Part shown: piece after piece, positions 6,088 through 9,693 of the stretch | How positions within the stretch are numbered: the first letter of the stretch is position 1 | How the letters are laid out: each line of letters starts with the position of its first letter | NCBI GenBank assembly: GCA_937876715.1 | Contig: CALEGA010000014.1 | Coordinates: 1-9,693, forward strand | DNA: 9,693 bases | From: an uncultured Candidatus Saccharibacteria bacterium | GTDB lineage: Bacteria; Patescibacteriota; Saccharimonadia; Saccharimonadales; Saccharimonadaceae | Reading direction: 5' to 3' | Program-made: the position numbers and the translations under genes | The notes under the pieces: generated by a model | Database searches by the model: none | What the model was told of the DNA's origin: nothing | What the model saw: the letters and a program-made list of their open reading frames with translations, nothing else

Positions 6088-6645
6088 TTATTCCGCCGCG
6101 TCGTAATCTTCGGTCGTGTGGAGGGTTTTATGATAATCGTTTAGCAGGTCGGCGAGGACTTTATACTCGGAGGGAGCGGCGGCGAGTTTTTGGAATTTTT
6201 CGAAAGAATAAGTGTCGCCGAGGTTGAAGATTTTTTTGAGTTCTTTGATGCCGTCGGCAGTGGTTTCTACATAAACTTCCTCGAGATTGGCAGCGAGTGT
6301 CGCCTTGGTTTCCAGCTCGAAAAGTTCGTCTTTGGTAAGATATTCGGAAACGTTTTTGTACTCTTCTTCAGGTACGCCGAGCCTGCGGAGTTTTTCCTCG
6401 GTTTGGTCTTCGAGAATGTCCAAAAAGCCGTTGAGATAATAGTAATCGACGTCAGTTTTTGCGGAACTTGGCTCCGCGCTCCAATCATTTTGAGTTTGCG
6501 CCTGATTTTGGTTCGATTCGCGGTCTTTAACAGAGGTGGGGAGGCGGTCAAGAATGATGACGACTAGCGCGGCGATAAGGACGGCAAGGACGATTCGGAG
6601 GGGTCTAAGTTGCCTAGATTTTTCAGGGTTGAGAGGCTGCTTCAT
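6088..6645 (-). CDS. single-pass membrane protein of unknown function
   Basis: 185 residues from the preferred ATG at 6645-6643; family not recognised. A basic N-terminus (RQLRPLR) precedes one hydrophobic helix at about 16-33. A Gln/Asn/Ser-rich linker of about 30 residues follows, then a mostly helical, charged, acidic region at about 65-185 rich in Glu, Leu and Lys. This predicts an N-in anchor with an outer domain. There are no cysteines and no catalytic motif. An in-frame ATG three codons earlier (6654) is possible: a TAAAAT box (6670-6665) lies 10 nt before it. The extended -10 TGC-TACAAT (6661-6653) overlaps that ATG and sits 7 nt from 6645, matching the spacing of the other genes here, so 6645 is preferred. 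The gene is divergent from enolase and lies upstream of uvrC, which has its own promoter. Confidence 0.7.
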   Translation of the reverse strand: MKQPLNPEKSRQLRPLRIVLAVLIAALVVIILDRLPTSVKDRESNQNQAQTQNDWSAEPSSAKTDVDYYYLNGFLDILEDQTEEKLRRLGVPEEEYKNVSEYLTKDELFELETKATLAANLEEVYVETTADGIKELKKIFNLGDTYSFEKFQKLAAAPSEYKVLADLLNDYHKTLHTTEDYDAAE

Positions 6646-6652
6646 TAGACTC

Positions 6653-6661
6653 ATTGTAGCA
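6653..6661 (-). promoter_or_regulatory. extended -10 promoter of the unknown membrane protein
   Basis: TGC-TACAAT on the minus strand (6661-6653), 7 nt before the ATG at 6645. A second candidate -10, TAAAAT (6670-6665), would serve the alternative ATG at 6654. The two cannot be separated by eye. Confidence 0.45.
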
Positions 6662-6697
6662 TAGATTTTAGCTATACAAAGTTTGACCGTTTTGGTG

Positions 6698-6703
6698 TAT
6701 AAT
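6698..6703 (+). promoter_or_regulatory. -10 box of the enolase promoter, leaderless
   Basis: Perfect TATAAT at 6698-6703, with the ATG at 6711 following after 7 nt. The only candidate -35 at 17-nt spacing (TACAAA, 6675-6680) is weak. The ATG at 6705 is one base from the -10 and could not be in the transcript, which decides the start at 6711. Confidence 0.62.
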
Positions 6704-6710
6704 AATGCTT

Positions 6711-7991
6711 ATGGATAATTTTGTGATTTCTAACATTAAAGCGAGGCAGATTTTAGATTCACGGGGGAATCCGACTGTGGAGGCGGATGTGTTTTTGGAG
6801 TCTGGTCAGGCGGGTCGGGCGGCGGTGCCGTCGGGCGCGTCAACGGGGTCGGGCGAAGCACTAGAGCTGCGCGACAACGACCCGAAGTTCTATGGCGGGA
6901 AGAGCGTGCTGAAAGCCGTTTGGAACGTTAATTCTAAGATTAAAGATGTACTCGTGGGTAATTCCGCGGAGCAAGCGGTGGTTGACCAAATTATGCTCGA
7001 CCTCGACGGGACGCCGAACAAGTCTAATCTCGGCGCGAATGCTATTCTTGCCGTTAGTCTCGCGACGGCAAAAGCAGTGGCGCGAGCGAAGAAGTTGCCG
7101 TTTTATGCTTATATTGCAGAGCTCGCTGGGACGATGGACGAAATGTCGTTGCCGATGCCGATGATGAACGTGATGAACGGCGGCGAGCACGCAGATTGGG
7201 CGACCGATTTTCAGGAATATATGATTATTCCTCGTTCGGCGGAGAATATTGCCGATGCTGTGCGAATGGGAGCGGAAGTGTTTCACGCTTTGAAAGATGT
7301 TTTGAAAGAACGCGGGTATCCGGTGACCGTGGGTGACGAGGGTGGCTATGCGCCGAAAGTGCGCGACGGGAATAATGAGCCGCTGGAATGTATTAAACTT
7401 GCGATTGAGAAAGCTGGGTATAAAGTTGGCGACGATGTTGCGATGGCGATGGACATTGCCAGTTCTGAGTTTTATGATAAAGATCACTATGTTTTAAAAA
7501 CGAACGGTGATTGGAAGAGTGCGGAGGATTTGACAAACTGGTACACTTGGATTTTGGATAATTATCCTGTAGTGTCGATTGAAGACGGTCTCGCGGAGAG
7601 CGATTGGGCGGGATGGAAGATGATGACCGAGCGACTCGGTTCGCGCGCGCAGCTCGTGGGTGATGATTTATTTGTGACGAACACGCGGCTATTAAAGAAA
7701 GGGATTGAAGAAAAGGCAGGAAATGCGATTTTGATTAAACCAAATCAAATCGGGTCGCTTTCCGAAACGATTAACGCCGTGATGATGGCAAAGAAAGCCG
7801 GGTTTAAGACAATTATTTCTCACCGCTCGGGCGAAACGGAAGACGTGTCGATTGCGCATATCGCCGTTGGGCTTGGCGCGGGTCAGATTAAAACCGGTTC
7901 CCTGTCGCGTAGCGAACGAATGGCGAAGTACAACGAATTAATCCGTATCGCCGAAGCGAATTCTCGCCTCGGGCTAACCAACCCGTTCTAA
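6711..7991 (+). CDS. eno: enolase (phosphopyruvate hydratase)
   Basis: 426 residues, full length. It converts 2-phosphoglycerate to phosphoenolpyruvate in the cytoplasm, using Mg2+. Magnesium ligands are Asp248, Glu291 (SIEDGL) and Asp318 (LVGDDL). The acid/base pair is Glu210 (GDEGGY) and Lys343 (LIKPNQIG). The substrate loop SGASTG lies at 41-46, with GGEH at 157-160, Glu169, SHRSGETED at 370-378 and Lys394 (IKTGSLSRSER). The usual HADNN-type stretch reads HADWATDFQE (160-169), a substitution that may be a clade marker. The start is taken at 6711, not 6705, because the -10 box ends at 6703. It is monocistronic; its TAA overlaps the TAG of the opposite gene in the tetranucleotide CTAA (7988-7991). 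A central glycolytic gene here suggests fermentative energy metabolism. Confidence 0.97.
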   Translation: MDNFVISNIKARQILDSRGNPTVEADVFLESGQAGRAAVPSGASTGSGEALELRDNDPKFYGGKSVLKAVWNVNSKIKDVLVGNSAEQAVVDQIMLDLDGTPNKSNLGANAILAVSLATAKAVARAKKLPFYAYIAELAGTMDEMSLPMPMMNVMNGGEHADWATDFQEYMIIPRSAENIADAVRMGAEVFHALKDVLKERGYPVTVGDEGGYAPKVRDGNNEPLECIKLAIEKAGYKVGDDVAMAMDIASSEFYDKDHYVLKTNGDWKSAEDLTNWYTWILDNYPVVSIEDGLAESDWAGWKMMTERLGSRAQLVGDDLFVTNTRLLKKGIEEKAGNAILIKPNQIGSLSETINAVMMAKKAGFKTIISHRSGETEDVSIAHIAVGLGAGQIKTGSLSRSERMAKYNELIRIAEANSRLGLTNPF

Positions 7992-8251
7992 TCTTCGTTG
8001 AAAACGTCGGCGGGGAGAGGCGCGGGGGTGACGTTAGAGAGGAGATTGGAAACTGAGAACGTGTCGGGGGAGAGGAAACGGTCGAGGCTGATTGAGACGG
8101 CGGAAAGAGCGACGTAATGGACGTCATTTTGGCAAGATTTGAGGGTTTTGTATTTGCGCGAGCAAGCAAGAACGCGACCGTCTTCGGCAAGGAGACGCCA
8201 GCGATAGGTGCGGTTTGAAGTTTGAGCGTTTTCTAAGATTTCGAATTTCAT
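7988..8251 (-). CDS. YegP/DUF1508-like small protein
   Basis: 87 residues. Residues 1-50 fit the YegP (DUF1508) pattern: a MKFEI start, TYRWRLLAEDGRVLACS in the middle, and Y-x(5)-C-x(4)-V before the end of the domain. These small domains are widespread, often occur in tandem, and have no firmly settled biochemical role. The C-terminal 35 residues are a Ser/Pro/Asp-rich tail without recognisable motif. Only one copy of the domain is present. It is the second gene of a unit, 15 nt after the upstream stop. AAGAAAGGA sits 4 nt before the ATG (about 8252-8266 holds the whole gap), one of the few clear Shine-Dalgarno sequences in the window. It ends tail-to-tail with enolase, overlapping by 4 nt, and no terminator is visible between them. 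Confidence 0.75.
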   Translation of the reverse strand: MKFEILENAQTSNRTYRWRLLAEDGRVLACSRKYKTLKSCQNDVHYVALSAVSISLDRFLSPDTFSVSNLLSNVTPAPLPADVFNED

Positions 8252-8255
8252 AAAA

Positions 8256-8264
8256 TCCTTTCTT
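8256..8264 (-). promoter_or_regulatory. Shine-Dalgarno of the YegP-like gene
   Basis: AAGAAAGGA on the minus strand, followed by TTTT and the ATG at 8251. It is notable because the first gene of each transcription unit here has no room for one. Confidence 0.65.
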
Positions 8265-8266
8265 AA

Positions 8267-8767
8267 TTATCCTTTTGATTGAGTTAACAGCGATAAGGCG
8301 TCGAGAACTTCTTGCTGAAACTTGAGCGAGGCGGCAAGAACTTTTTGAACGGCAAGATTCTGGAGATTGGAGCTTACGGTAGCTTGGGTGGTTTCTGTCG
8401 GCGGAGCGGGAGGCGGCGCAGAAACGGAAGTGGTGACAGGTTGAGTTGACCAGAGATAATCGGTATAAAGTCGAAGCGAGCGATAATAACGACGTTCGTA
8501 AGCGTCGATGGTTTTTTCGGAGCAGTTACCAGCGTCATCCTCGCGGAGAGCGGCGATTAAGCCGTCGATGTTCGGCGGTAATTTAGCGTCGCGCCAAAAT
8601 TCGTTCGGTTTCGCAGTGGCGGAAAAAATCTTTTTAATCGCGGCACGAAGATGGGCGGAAAGAGACTCGGAAATTATGCCCTTCCAGGCTGCGGATTGGA
8701 GAAAATCGTACAAATCGCCGGCGGTTTTGTCCTGAATGATGTCCTGTTTAATACCTTCACTTTTCAT
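8267..8767 (-). CDS. unknown protein with possible integrase-type core-binding (SAM-like) region
   Basis: 166 residues; no family recognised with confidence. Residues about 14-106 are predicted helical. They end in a stretch with SEKTIDAYERRYYRSLRLYT (83-102) that resembles the N-terminal core-binding domain of tyrosine recombinases, but the Arg/His/Tyr catalytic domain is absent. A Pro/Thr/Ser-rich linker (about 110-130) leads to a C-terminal helix (about 132-166) with heptad-like hydrophobic spacing, which could mediate oligomerisation. If the resemblance is real, this would be a DNA-binding protein without recombinase activity; that is inference. It is the first gene of a unit with the YegP-like gene. 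Its promoter is unusual in lying next to three DnaA-box-like sites and inside an inverted repeat, so control by DnaA or by its own product is conceivable. Confidence 0.65.
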   Translation of the reverse strand: MKSEGIKQDIIQDKTAGDLYDFLQSAAWKGIISESLSAHLRAAIKKIFSATAKPNEFWRDAKLPPNIDGLIAALREDDAGNCSEKTIDAYERRYYRSLRLYTDYLWSTQPVTTSVSAPPPAPPTETTQATVSSNLQNLAVQKVLAASLKFQQEVLDALSLLTQSKG

Positions 8768-8773
8768 ACCTCA

Positions 8774-8802
8774 ATAATAGCACACGCGGAACATAAGTAC
8801 AA
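8774..8802 (-). promoter_or_regulatory. promoter of the 8267-8767 gene, leaderless
   Basis: TTGTAC (8802-8797), 17-nt spacer and extended -10 TGC-TATTAT (8782-8774) on the minus strand. The ATG at 8767 follows 6 nt after the -10. The -35 lies within one arm of the inverted repeat at 8795-8827. Confidence 0.62.
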
Positions 8803-8827
8803 TACTTTTTGCACAGATTTTGTACTT
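8795..8827. repeat. inverted repeat over the -35 region (possible operator)
   Basis: AAGTACAA (8795-8802) and TTGTACTT (8820-8827) are perfect 8-bp reverse complements, 17 nt apart. One arm contains the -35 box of the minus-strand promoter. No T-tract follows on the minus strand, so a ligA terminator is unlikely. Confidence 0.5.
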
Positions 8828-8849
8828 TTTACACAGAGTTTTCCACAGG
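8803..8849 (+). repeat. three same-strand DnaA-box-like 9-mers (TTTTNCACA)
   Basis: TTTTGCACA (8807-8815), TTTTACACA (8827-8835) and TTTTCCACA (8839-8847) all fit the relaxed DnaA-box pattern TTWTNCACA and each is followed by G. The first two sit in a 15-nt direct repeat (8803-8817 and 8823-8837), identical at 14 positions with an exact 20-bp period. The cluster fills the gap between the ligA stop and the promoter of the gene ending at 8267. DnaA binding is inferred from the motif only. Confidence 0.5.
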
Positions 8850-9693
8850 TTATTCGCCAATCAGGGAGAGGAAGCCAGTTTCATCTAAGGTCGGGATGTT
8901 CAACTTTGTCGCTTTGGCAAGTTTAGATGCGCCAGGTTTGGCGCCGAGAATTAGTGCCGTGGTAGTTTTAGTGACAGAGCCAGTGACGGTGGCGCCGAGA
9001 GTGCGAAGTTTGTCTTCCGCTTCTTCGCGATCATATTTTTCTAACGTGCCGGAAATGATGTAGCTTTTCCCTGCTAAGGGAGCTTTGGAAAGGTCGGAAA
9101 AAGTCGGGCGAAGACCGAGGTCTTTCAATTCTTCGAGCATTTTGATATTGTCTTCGTCGGCAAAATAAGCGAGGATTGACTCCGCGACGACTTCGCCGAT
9201 GTCAGGAATGCTTAATAAATCATCTTTTTCGGCATTTTGCAAATTTTCCAAAGAACCAAATTTGTTCGCGAGAGCGATGGCGGTTTGCGAGCCAACGTGA
9301 CGGATGCCGAGAGCGGTGATGACTTTGGCGAGGGGAGCGGTTTTAGATTTTTCCAGATTCGCGAGGAGTTTTTCGGCGGAGAGATCGGCGAAACGCTCCA
9401 GCGACACGAGCTGAGATTTTTTGAGTCGGTAAAGGTCGGGGAGAGATTTGACGAGGCGAGAATCGACGAGGAGGGCGACGTTCTTTTCGCCGAGACCCTC
9501 GATGTTGAGCGCGGGCTTTGAGGCATAGTACTCAATGCTGCGCTTTAAGACAAAGTCGGGAGTCTCGCCCTTGACGCGATAAACGACTTCGCCAGCAGGG
9601 CGTTCAAATTCCAGCTCGGGGTATTGCTCTTTTAGTGCCGTCTCGTAGTTAAACGGTGCGGTTCCCTCTGGACGGAGAGTAGTAAGAACTTCC
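8850..9693 (-). CDS. ligA: NAD-dependent DNA ligase LigA, C-terminal 280 residues, Zn-finger cysteines absent (partial, runs off right edge)
   Basis: C-terminal part of the replicative NAD+-dependent ligase that seals nicks in Okazaki fragment joining and repair. Reading from codon 9692-9690, residues 1-20 are the end of the OB-fold region. Residues 20-60 occupy the zinc-finger position but hold no cysteine. The conserved IEGLGEKN follows at 64-71. The helix-hairpin-helix array spans about 90-185, including ALGIRHVGSQTA and PDIGEVVAESI. The BRCT domain spans about 205-280, with GKSYIISGTL, the GATVTGSVTKTTT core and LIGAKPG-like LILGAKPGASKLAKA. The fragment has no cysteine. About 390 N-terminal residues with the nucleotidyltransferase domain are beyond the window. 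A GTG at 9407 is internal, not a start. The stop at 8850-8852 abuts a cluster of DnaA-box-like repeats. Confidence 0.93.
   Translation of the reverse strand, partial: EVLTTLRPEGTAPFNYETALKEQYPELEFERPAGEVVYRVKGETPDFVLKRSIEYYASKPALNIEGLGEKNVALLVDSRLVKSLPDLYRLKKSQLVSLERFADLSAEKLLANLEKSKTAPLAKVITALGIRHVGSQTAIALANKFGSLENLQNAEKDDLLSIPDIGEVVAESILAYFADEDNIKMLEELKDLGLRPTFSDLSKAPLAGKSYIISGTLEKYDREEAEDKLRTLGATVTGSVTKTTTALILGAKPGASKLAKATKLNIPTLDETGFLSLIGE

Noticed and set aside
6683..6703. TTGACC as -35 of the enolase promoter
   Set aside because: Only 9 nt separate it from TATAAT, far below the 16-18 nt needed.
8803..8849. CRISPR-like or tandem repeat array
   Set aside because: Only two near-identical 15-nt units plus one partial copy, with 5-nt spacing; far too short for a CRISPR. 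The DnaA-box reading fits better.
9405..9407. GTG at 9407 as the start of a separate 185-residue gene
   Set aside because: The frame continues upstream without a stop to the window edge and encodes the expected preceding LigA region including IEGLGEK.

Overview
The window looks like a chromosomal stretch from a small-genome bacterium of the Candidate Phyla Radiation (Patescibacteria), most likely Candidatus Saccharibacteria (TM7). This is inferred from gene style, not from a search. The signs are very compact packing, start codons lying directly behind promoter -10 boxes, short anchored membrane proteins of unknown family, and a secreted phage-tail-lysozyme plus C39-like peptidase protein. 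UGA acts as a stop codon (ends of the genes at 508-2010 and 2791-4518), which argues against the Gracilibacteria/Absconditabacteria code. All the housekeeping genes are bacterial: typA, secG, uvrC, eno, ligA.

Layout: (1) 1-422, minus strand, N-terminal part of the translational GTPase TypA/BipA, running off the left edge. (2) 423-507, divergent promoter region. (3) 508-2561, plus strand, a two-gene unit: a secreted two-domain cell-wall hydrolase and an anchored protein overlapping it by 4 nt. (4) 2558-2813, a terminator, tRNA-Leu(GAG) on the minus strand, and a 102-bp leader full of inverted repeats with a strong promoter overlapping the stop codon of the next gene. (5) 2791-4752, minus strand, secG followed by a membrane-anchored family-5 substrate-binding protein. 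(6) 4804-6072, minus strand, a short cysteine-free UvrC. (7) 6088-6645, minus strand, an unknown anchored protein, divergent from (8) enolase, 6711-7991, plus strand. (9) 7988-8767, minus strand, a YegP-like protein and an upstream unknown with a possible integrase-type core-binding region. (10) 8768-8849, a promoter, an inverted repeat and three same-strand DnaA-box-like 9-mers. (11) 8850-9693, minus strand, the C-terminal 280 codons of NAD-dependent DNA ligase, running off the right edge.

Four signals stand out. All seven promoter-proximal genes have a -10 hexamer 6-9 nt before the start codon, so leaderless mRNAs look like the rule, while one operon-internal gene has a clear Shine-Dalgarno sequence. 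LigA and UvrC have both lost the cysteines that normally hold Zn and Fe-S. Of 17 cysteines in the window's proteins, 13 are in the one exported hydrolase. A DnaA-box-like triplet abuts the ligA stop codon.

No CRISPR array, insertion sequence, rRNA or obvious prophage is present. No gene-free stretch exceeds about 190 bases; the longest protein-free interval (2562-2790) holds the terminator, tRNA and hairpin leader.
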